Below are positions 23,226 to 34,999 of a stretch of DNA of 64,000 nt, one piece after another (positions within the stretch are counted from its first letter, which is position 1; each line of letters opens with the position of its first letter). The notes below the pieces were generated by a model. That model did no database searches and was not told the origin of the DNA. It saw nothing but the letters and a program-made list of their open reading frames with translations. The position numbers and the translations under genes are program-made. Source of the stretch: Chinchilla lanigera (Eukaryota; Chordata; Mammalia; Rodentia; Chinchillidae); contig NW_004955502.1 in NCBI RefSeq assembly GCF_000276665.1, positions 3,941,883 through 4,005,882 on the forward strand, given 5' to 3'.

Positions 23226-23357
23226 CTGTAGTCACTAATTGGTTTTTTTTTTTTTTTTTTTTGGTTTCTTTTCCAGTACCAGGGATTGAACTCACAACCT
23301 TGCGCTTGCTGGGCAGGCACTGTGCTGCTGGGCTAAATCCAGCCCTGTAGTCACTAA
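23226..23357 (-). mobile_element. ID-type SINE, antisense, with TSD
   Basis: CTGTAGTCACTAA flanks both sides (23226-23238 and 23345-23357). Inside, an initial T-rich tail, CCAGTACCAGGGATTGAAC and GCTGGGCTAAATCCAGCC are the complement of an ID copy. Confidence 0.93.
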
Positions 23358-24409
23358 CTGTTATTTCGTGTTTGTCAACAAAAAAGTAGGTTCAGTCAAA
23401 AATAAAAATTAGTAATGTTCACTTCCTTAATTTCATGACATTTAATGGATTCAATTTAACAAACATTAAGCAGTGGTTTTGTACAAGATGATTCTAAAAC
23501 CAATTGCAAGTCATAACTGAATCCATCATATTAATTTCTTTAATTTATATGTAAATATTTATCACAAAATGATTATAATAACCTCTTCTTGTTTAGTTTC
23601 TATTGCTTAAAAAATCTGTGCTATTTGTCATAGATTTTTACCTTAGAAAGGTTCATTTAACCAGATGATCATGTATATTTTCTCCTATGTGTGAAAAAGG
23701 CTGTTGTGTAAAATTTGTAACATACAGAATAACCAGAAAATTAGTTTCATATATGCCACCTAGAAATTTCATATATGCCAACCAGAAGATTTTTAGAGGC
23801 TTTTTTGAGTATGCAGACTTACTGATTGGTCAGTTTCATAGAGGACCAATGTCCTCAATGAATCTGCTGCAAAAGAAGTGAAATGATTAATCCCCTTCTG
23901 CTGTTGCTGATATTATGAGAGAAGTGAAGGAATACTATGAAAGTCCAGACCAAGGAATGACAGGGAAAAGGGAAAAATGGAGAGCCAAGCCAGACTCACG
24001 GGGCCAGGGAAAAAGTCAAAAGTCTAAACAGGAGGGTACAGTTTGTGGCTAAAATGTCTATGGAAAGATAAACAGCAAGTGCTGAAAAGTAAGGCATAAA
24101 CATTATGTTGCCCCACATGGGAAAAGAAAGACAGGACATAGGAAACAAAGTCAGTGGGAGAAGTGGGCACTTCACAGTGCTCTCAGACACCGTCCTCCAA
24201 TTGGCCTGCTACTGGGAAAACAGAAGGGGAAGCAAAGGCCAGTTCTCTAGTCACACAAAAATCCTAGTTTCTGGGAACCAAGGGCACAACAGCAAGCTGT
24301 CCCTAGACCCCTGAAGCTGAAACCAGGGTGCAGCTGCCATTCATTCAACACCATGTCCTCTCAGAGTGAGCCCCAGAACAGCAAAGTGATGAAAAGATGA
24401 TGACACAGG
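23358..24409. other. Unique-looking sequence
   Basis: AT-rich at first. The word TTTCATATATGCCA is repeated at about 23746 and 23768. No gene recognised. Confidence 0.45.
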
Positions 24410-24600
24410 CTAAGGATCTCACTTTCCTGGACTCAGCCCAGAACTGTCCATGCCTGCCACGGAGCCAGGAGCCAGTTCCCTCAGTTTCCCTGTCTGTAAA
24501 CTATGAATGACACAGCAACCTCCTCATGGAGTTGTCAGGACCCAAAATATAGAAGACACTCATTAACTATCAGCTACTACAATGTTTATCACAGTCCTGT
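24410..24600 (+). mobile_element. MIR SINE relic
   Basis: CCCTCAGTTTCCCTGTCTGT followed by AAACTATGAATGACAC and CTCATGGAGTTGTCAGGA matches the MIR core and 3' part. Confidence 0.75.
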
Positions 24601-24860
24601 GATAGAGTAACAGAACTGCCTCTAGTTCTGTCCACAGGACGCATACACACAATTGAGATCCAGTCACAGAAACGAACCCAGGATCCTTCATCAAGACTTG
24701 ACAAGTAACCAGGGGTCAGTTCACCTGAGACAGGAATACAGCCCTCCCAAGGCGTGGAAAGTGCCCACTATGAAGCATTTGGTGAGCTCAGTTTGAGACC
24801 CAATTCTGCTAGCAGAGAAGTTGGTAGCTTCTGCTGAATGACTTTCCTTTGAGGTGATAC

Positions 24861-24915
24861 CAGACAATGGGTTCTCAACCCTGAGTGCAAATTACAATCA
24901 CAGGAGAGCTTCTGA
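24861..24915 (+). mobile_element. MER5-like hAT MITE fragment
   Basis: ATGGGTTCTCAACCCTGAGT followed by AATCACAGGAGAGCTTCTG resembles the end of a MER5-type MITE. Only one end is recognisable. Confidence 0.45.
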
Positions 24916-25961
24916 AATAGCCCAGCAGGTGGGCACCCTCTTGAGCCAGCTAAGGGGCAGAGCCCAGCACTGACAGTGTGAAAGCACCACAGTTGACTTC
25001 CATGCACAGGGAGCCCTGAGAGGCCCAGGACTAGACAACTGGATGGTCCCAAGTGAGCTGAGTCTAGAGATTTGCACTCGCTTGAGTTTCCTGCTAGGTG
25101 ACAAGAGCCCCAGAGCTCCCATCCCTGCCAGGAAGCAGATTAAGTGCAGGAGGGCCAAGAGAAACCTGACCGTCTGGAGAACTCTTGAAAGACTATGATA
25201 AATTGTTAATATCTTCCATTGAAGAGGCATTAGCTGAACACTAATGTGAGAATTATAAGTCAGTTTGTTGCCAAGAGAAATTTAGAATAATTGAATGAGG
25301 GAGGAAAATACTTCCGGAAGATTTTTGTCAAGCCTTTCAGCTCCAAAGGATTTAACATTATTTTCTTCCTTTGCCACTGTTACCCCTTTTACCATAAAGA
25401 CAGGAAAGAACAAGAGGGGTTCTGAGTTTGTTGCAACAACATCAGGAAGGATCATGTCTACAAAACAGAACCTTGATGAAATTAACCAGCTCTGCCTTTA
25501 ATTTTTTCTACTGGTTTACATTACACAGATCTGTGCAACACCACAAAAAGTATATCTGTTCTAGGAAAATGTTCAGCTTGTCAAGAAAGTAGCACAAGCC
25601 CTGTTTATTGGCCAGTGATGAACATGTGGGTGTGTGTAGGGAGGGAGTGCATTAATACTGTTTTGAGGAGACAGTTTGCACCTCGAGGCTGGACATTCCG
25701 TCTGCTATATGTGTTCACTTCACATGAAACTTTCATTTGGTGGGAAGGGGTTATCAAATACCCTGGAAATTGGAATAGTCATGTCCAATGGCATAAGAAA
25801 AATCAAAACATTATCTGCTCCATCAAGTTTTTATTAGAATTGCTTTCCTTTTACTTCACACAATCTGGGAGTTAAGTGCCAGGCATGCAAATAGAAACAA
25901 AAAATCCAGATTATTTACAAATAGACATTTAGCATCATACAGGCAACTCTTGGTTAAAAAG
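24916..25961. other. Unique-looking sequence
   Basis: No gene recognised. Minus-strand frames at 24768-25230 overlap the MITE fragment and have no motif. Confidence 0.4.
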
Positions 25962-26003
25962 ATAAAAGAGTCTTGAGTTCAATTCGTGGTACCAAAAAAA
26001 GGA
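25962..26003 (+). mobile_element. 5'-truncated ID SINE
   Basis: GTCTTGAGTTCAATTCGTGG plus TACCAAAAAAA is the last third of an ID copy; the A box is missing. Confidence 0.65.
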
Positions 26004-26246
26004 TGAAATAAAATATGCAGTAAAATATGACACTGCTCCACAGTAGCAAATCACTAGCTGAAAAAAACCAAGTAATTTTCCTTAAACTATAGCAACTCTG
26101 CTTTGTTTTGCCTTTGGTTTTGTTTTTACAGACCAACCTTCTGCCAGAGTGACAACTCCCTACCTAAACAAAGCTATTGGGAGCCAGTGAGAAGTTCTTA
26201 TGTGGAAAGGACCTGTATCATTTTCCTCACTGCCTCCTTGAACTAA

Positions 26247-26310
26247 CACACACACACACACACACACACACATGCACGCACACGCACACACACACACAAA
26301 CACCTCTTTT
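26247..26310. repeat. (CA)n microsatellite, interrupted
   Basis: CA run with CATGCACGCACGC interruptions. Confidence 0.95.
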
Positions 26311-26799
26311 TGAAGCAATGCTGCTGGGATAAGTATTTTGTAGAACTCCCTCTTGAACCTGCTTTACAAACCGAATGTGTAAGACCAAGACAGAGACCTG
26401 AGGAGCTCTTCAGGTTTCACCAAACAGTGGCCACAATAGATCATCAAGTCGAATGCTCTGTGGCCTCCTCTTCCAGGGAATTGGCGAGTACAGAAAGCAA
26501 GACCGACAGTGCCCTGTTGATAACCACACACCTTACCCCTGCAGCCCAGGGCCTCAGGCCTGGCTCTCCCTGAGTCTCCCCAGATCCACTGACCACTGAC
26601 GCTTCTGGCTCCACTTTGGGACTCTGGAAAAGAGCCCATGCTCACTCTTTCACCCTAAATCTCTTCACCCTTTACCTTCAGTGAATTTCTTCCAGCTGTA
26701 GGACCAGCTGTCCTCCTGCACAGTCACAGGCTTCTGTCTCCATCCACATCTCACAGCCACCCAGGCAGAGATGTCCCTTGAACCACTGCCTGCGTTACA
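26311..26799. other. Unique-looking sequence
   Basis: Frames on both strands at 26310-26645 without a recognised motif. Confidence 0.4.
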
Positions 26800-26925
26800 A
26801 GAGGTGGTCAAGAATAAGAGCCTCATAAGGTCCAATCACCTGCATTTGAACCTCAGACCTACTACTGGGCAATTTACTTAATATTGATAAACCTCATTTT
26901 CCTAATCTATAAAATAGGAATAAGA
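26800..26925 (+). mobile_element. MIR SINE, left part (split)
   Basis: TACTGGGCAATTTACTTAAT, then CCTCATTTTCCTAATCTATA and AAATAGGAATAAGAG, form a MIR core. Its continuation lies at about 27281-27400, after two younger SINEs. Confidence 0.8.
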
Positions 26926-27097
26926 GCTGGGCACGGTGGCACGAGTCTACAATTCCAGCTGCTACTCAAGAAGCTGAGGCAGGAGGATCAAGAGTTTGAG
27001 ATTACCTGGAAAACTTAGCAAGGCCCTGTTAAATAAAAAATAAAATGCTATAGATGTAGCCCAGTGGTGGAGAGCCACTGGGTTTGAACCCCGTACC
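26926..27097 (+). mobile_element. B1-dID composite SINE inside the MIR
   Basis: GCTGGGCACGGTGGCACGAG and AGGCAGGAGGATCAAGAG form the 7SL half. TAGATGTAGCCCAGTGGTGG and GGGTTTGAACCCCGTACCAC form the tRNA-like half. The tail leads into a (CA)n array. Confidence 0.88.
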
Positions 27098-27132
27098 ACA
27101 CAAATACACACACATACACACACACACACACA

Positions 27133-27170
<38 letters not shown>
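27098..27170. repeat. (CA)n microsatellite in SINE tail
   Basis: About 70 bases of CA with a few TA interruptions, grown from the B1-dID tail. Confidence 0.95.
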
Positions 27171-27173
<3 letters not shown>

Positions 27174-27187
27174 AATAGTACCTCACA

Positions 27188-27280
27188 GCACTGGGGTGTG
27201 GTTCAGTGGTAGAGTACTTGCCCTGGGCTAGCATGCACAAGCCCTGGGCTCCATCTCCAGCATCAATAAATAAATAGGTC
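27188..27280 (+). mobile_element. ID-like SINE inside the MIR
   Basis: GCACTGGGGTGTGGTTCAGT, GGTAGAGTACTTGCCC and a (AAAT)n tail. It differs from the main ID type in the window by GGTAGAG instead of GGCA-AG and by an ending in CAGCATC. Confidence 0.75.
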
Positions 27281-27400
27281 ATAGAGTTGTTATGAGAAGC
27301 AAATAAAATCATCTGTGTAAAGTGCTTAGCACCATGCCCATACGTGTAATTCTGAGTGTATGTTGGCCATGATCACTCTCATTCATAAAGAGTAAATATA
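27281..27400 (+). mobile_element. MIR SINE, right part (split)
   Basis: GTCATAGAGTTGTTATGAGA, then CTGTGTAAAGTGCTTAGCAC, continues the MIR begun at 26800. Confidence 0.75.
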
Positions 27401-28985
27401 TGCATCCATATATAATGTATCAGTGTATTACAGGTTATTCTATATTATATCGCTGTCACAGACTTAAAGTTGAGGTGACCCAGGCATTGGAGAGCAGTGA
27501 TCTACAGAAGCAAAGGCCTTGCCCAAAGCTGCGGGGCCCCTGAGGAGAGAGAGGCGCAGCTGGCTCACTGAAGGAGCAGAACAGGCACGGGCTGCGGCCA
27601 GCACAGTTGCCTTGGTGGGGCCAAAGCAGAAAGTGATATTTGGAAAAGGCAGCACCTGTAAGGCCGCTCCTAGATCTGAACACCAGGCTGCCCCTCAAGC
27701 GTGTGTCACTTACTAAACAGTTCACGAACCGCAAAGAGCCTTGAATACCTCCGGTGTCACATTTCAGGACTCACAGAACAATTAGAAGTCTGCCTGGCTC
27801 CTGGGTGAGCAGACCATCTTTGTTTTCCTCTGGTGTGTGTTGTCGTCACAGTAACTGCCAGGCTCCAACTGCTGGCCCGAGTGTCATTTCCCGTTGCTGA
27901 AGCCACCACACTGAAACAGCATTATGATCTCAGCAGTGCCTCTTCCTTTCCTGTGCTGCCTCGGTCTAAGAAGCAAGCTCTGAAATGAGTTACTGCAGAC
28001 ATAAGTACATTAAAGAAAAAGAACCTCTATTTATCTGTATTACTGTATCTCCTCTGACTCATGTGGGTGCATGAGTGTGTATGGGAAATCTTATTTTTGC
28101 AAAGATCTTATAGACAAACAAGACAAGTTGGCTGTAACTTGATTGTCTTGATGATGTCAGCAGTCCACTGTTTTCAATTAAATCACCCTCTGCCCTTAAA
28201 TCTTTAGTAAACTATTTTTTAAAGAACAGACAACTCTGATATGTCCATTTCCAGACTTTCTTACATCTTTCAGCAGGTAATTTATTTCTCCACAGCAATG
28301 TGGCAGAACTGCAGTTACGGTGATGGCCAAAGGAAGAGAGAAACTGTTTTCAAGTGCATACATATATGGTCCTTGTCCAGGGAAGGAACACTTGTCATTT
28401 TCATCTATGCTTTGGTGCAGAAGGTGGGGGACAGCATTTGAGAAAACACTAAACCCAGAAAAATCCTTAAACCTGAAGGGTTCAATTAAAGTCAGATCAT
28501 TTGAAATAAATTCTGCATTTGCTTTAAAAATTCTTTTTTAGTCTGTCTTTCACCGGCCTCAGAAACACATAAATCACCCAATATTACGCACAGTGACACC
28601 ATGGCCCAAAAAGGAAAAGCAGCACAAACCTTCTTTTGACTTCTCAGCTCCCTGGGACAGAGCAGCGTGGGTGCTGGTTAACACTACAGCTGAGAGTTCC
28701 TCACATTCTGCAATCGGCTGGTTAACAGCCAACTAAAGCTGCTCATTTGTGTTTGACTTTCCCCCTTCTAAATTCTTCCAGGCAGGCTCCCTGGCCCTCC
28801 GAGCTTACCTGCCTCAGCTGCCACCGCAGAGAAAGCTGTTTTCTGCCTGCAGACTCGTCCCCTCCCTCATTAGCTAAGGTGGAAGGCTGACCATTCAAGG
28901 AAAAAGAAGGACATAATTTATTACATTCTCCTAAGCTTCCTGTATTTTTATTTTAGAACCTCTATAATGTACTCTGCAAAGCCAA
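27401..28985. other. Unique-looking sequence
   Basis: A GC-richer patch at 27460-27730 and a region with few recognisable repeats to 28960. No gene could be supported. Confidence 0.4.
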
Positions 28986-29066
28986 AGAGGCTTTTCTTCC
29001 TTCCTTTCTCTTTTACTTTTTTCTTCTTTCTTCCCCTCCCCTTTTTTTTCTTGTTTCCTTTTTTAA
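28986..29066. repeat. Pyrimidine-rich low-complexity tract
   Basis: Almost pure C/T on the plus strand for about 80 bases. Confidence 0.85.
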
Positions 29067-30125
29067 TCTCCAGAAGGTCTTCACTAGAGAATGACAATTC
29101 TGAAGCTTTGTCTCATCTTTTAGAGAATTCCTTTCAGCTGGGAAAAATAAAGTAAAATTGACAAGTCTAAACCCTTATTATCCAGCACAAAATTGTCACT
29201 AAAGCCATTAAGAAGCCCCCACGCTTATTTTTTACGACAGGTTTGAAGTACACGGTGATTACAGTCATCACCGGAAGCTGGTACATATAGGTGACATGTC
29301 CTAATTCTTTTTATGTCTCCTACATGCCCCCATTGATCAGGGTTTTCATATATTTTATTAAATTAAGTACACAGGATATTAAGCATCCCAGAATGCACAC
29401 ATATATCTTTATAATATAACACTTTCTTATTTATCTTGGGATATACTTTTCTTGTCATTTTTAAGCCTGAATAGGGTTAAGTGCAATGAATAGCAAGAAT
29501 TCATTTCTATTTAGTAAGGTTGAAATTAGCATGAGATGACCTTTTTTTGGTTTTTTCATTTTTATCTGTTACTAGGGTGGTAAAACAAAACAAGTCATCT
29601 AAGGGAAAAAAATAAGAATGATAAATACAATAACATACCCTTCCATGGAGGACTCTATTGCTATACATTACCCAGTATAGCTGGCAGTAAAAGAGACATC
29701 CAACCGCTACGTATAAACACTCTTTATCTTTGAGTGCAAACAGAGAAACCATAGCACAGTCTATGCTCTGGGTGATTTCTTAACCACGTTAGTGATGTTT
29801 CCATAAGGCACCAGGCAGCTGCATGATAAGGGAGGGTTTGAAGCATAAATTCCATACTAAATTATTGGCTGCTATTCAACCTGTGTCTGCTTAGAGTACC
29901 CAGCAGCAAAGTATGTCCCAAACAAGATTACAGATTTGAACAATACATTCTTCTGCCTCTCCTATGATCTGCACACTTGAACTCACAAACTATCAATACC
30001 AAGAATTTTATGTGCAACAAAGTTTAAGATAAACAAATAACTACATTTAAAGTGTGATAATAAAGCAGTAATAAATTCATTGGAAAGTCTTAATGTTTTA
30101 GTCCTCAAACCTACAGCATGAACCC
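29067..30125. other. AT-rich unique-looking sequence
   Basis: No gene or repeat family recognised. Confidence 0.45.
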
Positions 30126-30275
30126 TCAACAAACTATACAAAGAAAGAGCATTATAATCTCCATTTAGTCGATGAAGAAACTGAGGCACAGAGAGTAATT
30201 TCTCCAGGGGGACAGTGAGCTAAAACCTGAACCTGGGCCATGTGGTCTATGCCACTTGCCTTCCCTGGTTCCCCT
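30126..30275 (-). mobile_element. MIR SINE relic, antisense
   Basis: GAAACTGAGGCACAGAGAGT followed by AAACCTGAACCTGGGCC matches the reverse complement of MIR. Confidence 0.8.
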
Positions 30276-31544
30276 TCCATGAACTTATCCTTATCATATC
30301 TTGAATTCAGATGTAAAGAAACAAAATATATTTGTATCAGCTTATCTTTTATTCTGTTGCCATATGTATTAACATAATTAATGTGTAAACAAGTTTAAAT
30401 CGCAGACTTATCAGTGTCACATTTCTAAGTTGTTATCAAGCTTTTCCCTTAAACTTTTTTTAGAAGTAGATTCCAGCCTAAGCTTGCAAGGTCCCCCCAT
30501 TTCATACTGCTGCCTTTCAAAGACCCACAAGTTTAATAACATAAGAAGGTTAAACAAGTGAGTGAAATGTATGTGAAATAAGCTCAGTAATATCCTAAAT
30601 CTAAGATAACTCTCTTATGAAGAAATTCTCCTCTGCCTAAAAAAGAAAACACTATTAGCGTTATTTAGAATGTGTAAATCTCAAATTTTCACTTCTAAAG
30701 AATAAATAGAAATTATAGCCACAGGGAAATCATTGCTTAATGAAATTATTTCACAAGTTCCATTAAAAAAAATCCGCAATGATTATTGCCAAAACCCAAT
30801 TGGAAGAATATGTTTAACCTCTGTGACCATCTAATAATGTAAAAAGAATGTTTTTCTATTGGTGGATACAGAACAAATTGCTTCAAAAGCATGATTCATG
30901 CTTGATCTCACACAGTGAGGGCATAGGTTTCATGAGTGATTAAAGATAGTACTGAGAAACATCCTATTTTTAAATGTATAGAAAAAAGGACAGAAAAAAG
31001 ACCATATCGTAGTTAAATGTTTTAAAAGTCTAGAGTCTAATCTATCATCCCCAAAGAGAAAGAATCATAACTTAAATGAATTGTACCAAAGGTAACTATA
31101 AATAAAATCTGGCAACGAAAGATGATAAAAGTTTGTGTTTAGAAATGTACAGGTCTAGGTTCATACAGAAGAGATAGCTAGGTAATGTTTCAATTTCATT
31201 TTTGAGAGCTATAACATCATCTCCACAGTCAGGTACATGATCATAGTTAAAATGGTATCTTTTTCTGTGCATGGTAAAATTCAGCAAACTCCCTCTTTTT
31301 TAACATAAAATCTATTAATCATACTTGATTTTATGTTGATCCATACTCTCTCACATTTTCATCATGAGAAAACTAGAGCCCCAAGAGTTAATAGACACTC
31401 ACAATATGCATGGGGCTAGGGAGCTCCAGAGCCAAGTGACACTTACGATACTGTCATACATCTAAAAGACTTCATAAAATCGTCCTGGATTTAATGAGGT
31501 AAAGCCTACTCCAAAACATCCTAACTCCTAAGAAGCATCAAGTT
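30276..31544. other. AT-rich unique-looking sequence
   Basis: No gene or clear repeat family recognised. Confidence 0.45.
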
Positions 31545-31580
31545 GTGTTTTTGTTTGTTTGTTTGTTTGTTTGTTTGTTT
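31545..31580. repeat. (GTTT)n microsatellite
   Basis: Eight or so tetramer copies. Confidence 0.93.
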
Positions 31581-32612
31581 TCAAATTATTGAACTAGGAA
31601 GGAATCAGCCACTTCCAAAAGGTATGGTCAGGGCAGGAGAATAAGGTAAGGTGTTGAAATAAATGTTCACTGGGCCCGTGTCTGGAGAATGGTCCATATC
31701 TGAAATACCTGAAGCCAAAGGACCTGTTGCCAAACAGTGGGAGTGAGACTAGAAAAGTCAAGTAGGTGCCCGATGACGGACACTTCTCAGAATATCCAGC
31801 CTAGGTGTTTGGCAGTAACCAGAAGTCTCAGTAGAGAGCTAAAGAGTAGGTAGACAAGCACAGCAATGCTACAGGAACATTAATCCTGGGGTCGAAGGCA
31901 AGATGACCTGAGGGCCTAAAAGGCATTGAGGGCTGGGAGGAAGCAACAGTATTACAATCCAGACACAGGGTGAAGAGGGCAGACCTCCGTGTGGTGGGAG
32001 ACAAGGCAACAGAATAAATCTTACAGAGGAGAAATACAAAGTGGAGGAACTGGGAGAACAGATCTGCATAGTTACAGAGTTTGTTCATCTAGTGGAGGAA
32101 ACCATGTGGTTTAACCTGAGCTCTTCTTGATTTTCAAGAGTAAACTTATAAACATGAAGACAATTCGTAACACTTTAAAAAATCCACTTCATCAGTAGAT
32201 GTGATTTTCACTCAGCGCCAAATACAGTGCTTAGTTATCTAAAAACTGTCTGATTAAAGCCAAAAAAATAAAAAAAAATTACATGCCTTGAACTAATGGT
32301 AGATTTTGGCCTTCCACATGCATTTGTAAGCCAACAATGTGACCCTTTCCTAGGATAAAGACAAGAAAAATGTGAGACATTTAGTTCTGACTTTTCAAAA
32401 CTCTTTTAAGATAAAGATATTTCATCCCTAGTAAAGCACCAGGAATTTATGCTCCAATCCTGAGGTCACCAGAGTATATTTGCATTATTTTTTGTGCATA
32501 TACATTATATATGACTAGCTTTGCCTACTTTAAAAACTACTCGAGTGATCAGAATTATGAAACATATAATGCATACCAAAACTGATGTAGTATTCATTTT
32601 CCCAAAGAAACT
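31581..32612. other. Unique-looking sequence
   Basis: No gene recognised; minus-strand frames at about 31830-32090 have no motif. Confidence 0.4.
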
Positions 32613-32638
32613 GTAAAAAAAAAAAAAAAAAAAAAAAA
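32613..32638. repeat. A-rich homopolymer
   Basis: Run of about 24 A. No SINE body could be recognised upstream of it. Confidence 0.9.
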
Positions 32639-33714
32639 TTTGGTTTTCCTTAAATTAGGAACATGTACATTCTTATTTGTCAACAATTTGTTCAAGACTG
32701 GTTGTAGGTAAATTCTTTTTCTTACTTTGTTAAAATAGTTTCAAGTAATTTTTAAGTGTGTTTCTATACTTCTTCGACATTATCCTTAAGTTAGGACATT
32801 CACTCAAACTATCATGTTCATTTAAAAGATCGTTCCTTTAAATGAAGAAATACAAGGGTAGACCACCAGGTGTCAATACTAACCACAGCACCTCGCGGAC
32901 GCACAGCTGTAACCTGACAGATCCAACATGAAACTGTTCATTCTTCAGCAGTTCTGATAACACTGCATAGCAGCTCAGGCAAAGGAGACAACAGACCCCC
33001 CGGATGGAACGAAGACTTCCTCCCCACGGAGGTAAACACACTCGTGCGTACACCCTTGCAATTTAAGAAAGGATTTTTTCTTAATAAATTCAGTTTAAGT
33101 TTTCTAAGACAGAATCTGTTATATCTATGTAAAAGTCATTGCTTGATTCATTTTAAGGTACACACAACCTTCTCCTGAGTTCTTATATTCAACAACCGCA
33201 GAAGCACCAATTCAACACTGACAGAAGCTTGGGGCTGACTGGTGTAGTGAGCCCAGCGCCTGCACAAGGTGAACTGGTGTAATCAGAGCCTCAGACACAA
33301 GGAGTCGTCAGAGGGCAGCAGCACAAACACCACTCGGGACTTTCCTCTCCTTTACACACAGGCTGCTGAGCTAGTTTCGATAAGTGAAAATTATTTTGCT
33401 TCTAGGGGAACATCCCTCCCATCGCCTAGCTATCCTCACTGTGAAAAGAGCTGTGGAATCGTCCCATGTTATATTTGTTACCTGCCAAAGAGGGACAACT
33501 TGCGAGAAGTATTTTGACAGCTATTATGATATCAGATATTTTTTGTGTTGAAAAGGAATCAGAACAACTGTAACAGCTGAAGTTTCCAACTTTTTAAATA
33601 ATTCACAATGACTACACTGATTCCTAACTGTGTTATCACATCGTAGATCAGGAAGAATCAAAGGACACAGACAAGACAGAATCAGAGAGAACTCTGAAAT
33701 TTTTTAAGAAAGTA
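32639..33714. other. Unique-looking sequence upstream of the promoter candidate
   Basis: No repeat family recognised, which suits a region near a regulatory element. An acceptor-like CTCCTTTACACACAG lies at about 33347-33361, without a supportable exon after it. Confidence 0.4.
32865..32882 (+). promoter_or_regulatory. Weak CTCF-like motif
   Basis: ACCACCAGGTGTCAATAC resembles the CTCF core but has T in place of a key G. Confidence 0.2.
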
Positions 33715-33737
33715 AGTAAAAAAAAGAAAGAAAGAAA
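33715..33737. repeat. (GAAA)n short run
   Basis: Purine tetramer run. Confidence 0.85.
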
Positions 33738-33899
33738 GTTGCTATTTGTTTTGGTCTTACCTGACGGCAGCTCGTTTAACCAACGGGATGTGCTTTGGGA
33801 GGTGGCTTATCCTCTGAAGAACCCAGTGGCTTGTCCCACAGCCCAAGACAGACCGAGTCCTGGAAAACTATCCAGCCCAAAAGAATACAGAGGAAAAAG

Positions 33900-34189
33900 C
33901 TTTTCCCACTCTCTTTGCTAGGACCAGCCAATAGCTGAAGTCATGCAGGAAGCTGAGTGTGAGAGGAAAGCGGCTTCTCCCTGAAATCTCGATCAGCACA
34001 AATTGGAAGTTGTTGTATATCTCCCACCCAGAGTTTTGTTTAAAGTTTTTTCAACTGTTGCTAGGTGTTGTTAGGTTCTGAGATTGGGTTTCTCCTCTCT
34101 GTTCCCTTCACAGCGCTGTCAGAGCGATGACTTTGCTGAGGAGCTGAGCTCGCGCGTGCTATATTTATCCAGTGTTCTCAGCAAGTCAC
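33900..34189 (+). promoter_or_regulatory. Candidate TATA/CCAAT promoter
   Basis: CCAGCCAATAGC holds a CCAAT box (33928-33932). About 230 bases later GCTATATTTATCC gives a TATA-like box (34160-34167) directly after a small CpG-bearing stretch GCTCGCGCGTGC. Around it are no recognised repeats. A start site would be expected near 34190. An unrecognised LTR promoter is an alternative, but no LTR polyadenylation signal or end is seen. Confidence 0.4.
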
Positions 34190-34331
34190 GCCTGTCAACA
34201 GCTGAGAAGTTTGGAGCCGGCTCCTCTGAGTTCCCAGGCAGCTGGGTTATCAGTGGATACAGTCCCACTCACCCTGGGAAGATTCAGGAAACCAGCAGAC
34301 CCTTTCAAGGACCTCTGCTCCCTGCACAGAG
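34190..34331 (+). other. Candidate noncoding first exon
   Basis: From the predicted start to the donor-like GAG|GTAATT at 34331/34332 the sequence is GC-richer than its surroundings and, read by eye, contains no ATG on the plus strand, as expected for a 5' UTR exon. The next exon would have to lie downstream; none could be recognised before 64 kb. The host gene is unknown. Confidence 0.35.
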
Positions 34332-34335
34332 GTAA

Positions 34336-34948
34336 TTATTGTTGGAAGCTCTTACTGCAGACTGTGATTTGGGACTTGGGTTTTAAAATCTGAAAAGAAA
34401 CAGAACAGCAGTTGTCTTGGGCAGAGCAATTTACCAATGCAATATTCTTCTCAATTAGGCTCTCTCAGATAAGTGTTCTCAAGTTGTTGGGGTTTTTTTT
34501 AATGCTTTAAAAAGTGTATCACAACTGTTGGGAAATTTTTCAGGAAGAGATCATTTCCAAGCAGATTTTGACATTGGTGTTCCTCATTTACAGCTGGATC
34601 ACTTACCTAGTCATGAGAGGCTTAACCAGATATAGCTGCATATTATTAAAACAAGCCTACCATAAGGGAGTGTCTACAATGTAATGATTTTGAAAGGAGT
34701 ACGATTAAGAAGGTAAATTTCAGCATTCTAGCTCAAGTCATTCACTCAAAGTAACACATGGCAAACACTCCAGCAAAGTCAGAACTTCAGACATCACTAG
34801 TGGTTGCAGGTTTCCCTCTTCCTTAACTCCCCAGCCTCCAAATCCAGAGAAGGATCATTTCCACCCAGAACTTCAACAGAAAGACTGTCTCAAAATAATT
34901 CATTTGCTTCTTTCTATATCATAAAAGAGTATGAATCTGCCAAGATTA
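34336..34948. other. Unique-looking sequence
   Basis: Would be first-intron sequence if the promoter candidate is real. No gene or repeat recognised. Confidence 0.4.

Positions 34949-34949
<1 letters not shown>

Positions 34950-34996
<47 letters not shown>
34950..34996. repeat. (TA)n microsatellite
   Basis: Pure AT alternation of about 47 bases, ending in TTTGGGGGGG. Confidence 0.97.

Positions 34997-34999
<3 letters not shown>

Noticed and set aside
26962..27312. 116-codon minus-strand frame
   Set aside because: It spans a B1-dID, a CA array and an ID-like SINE.
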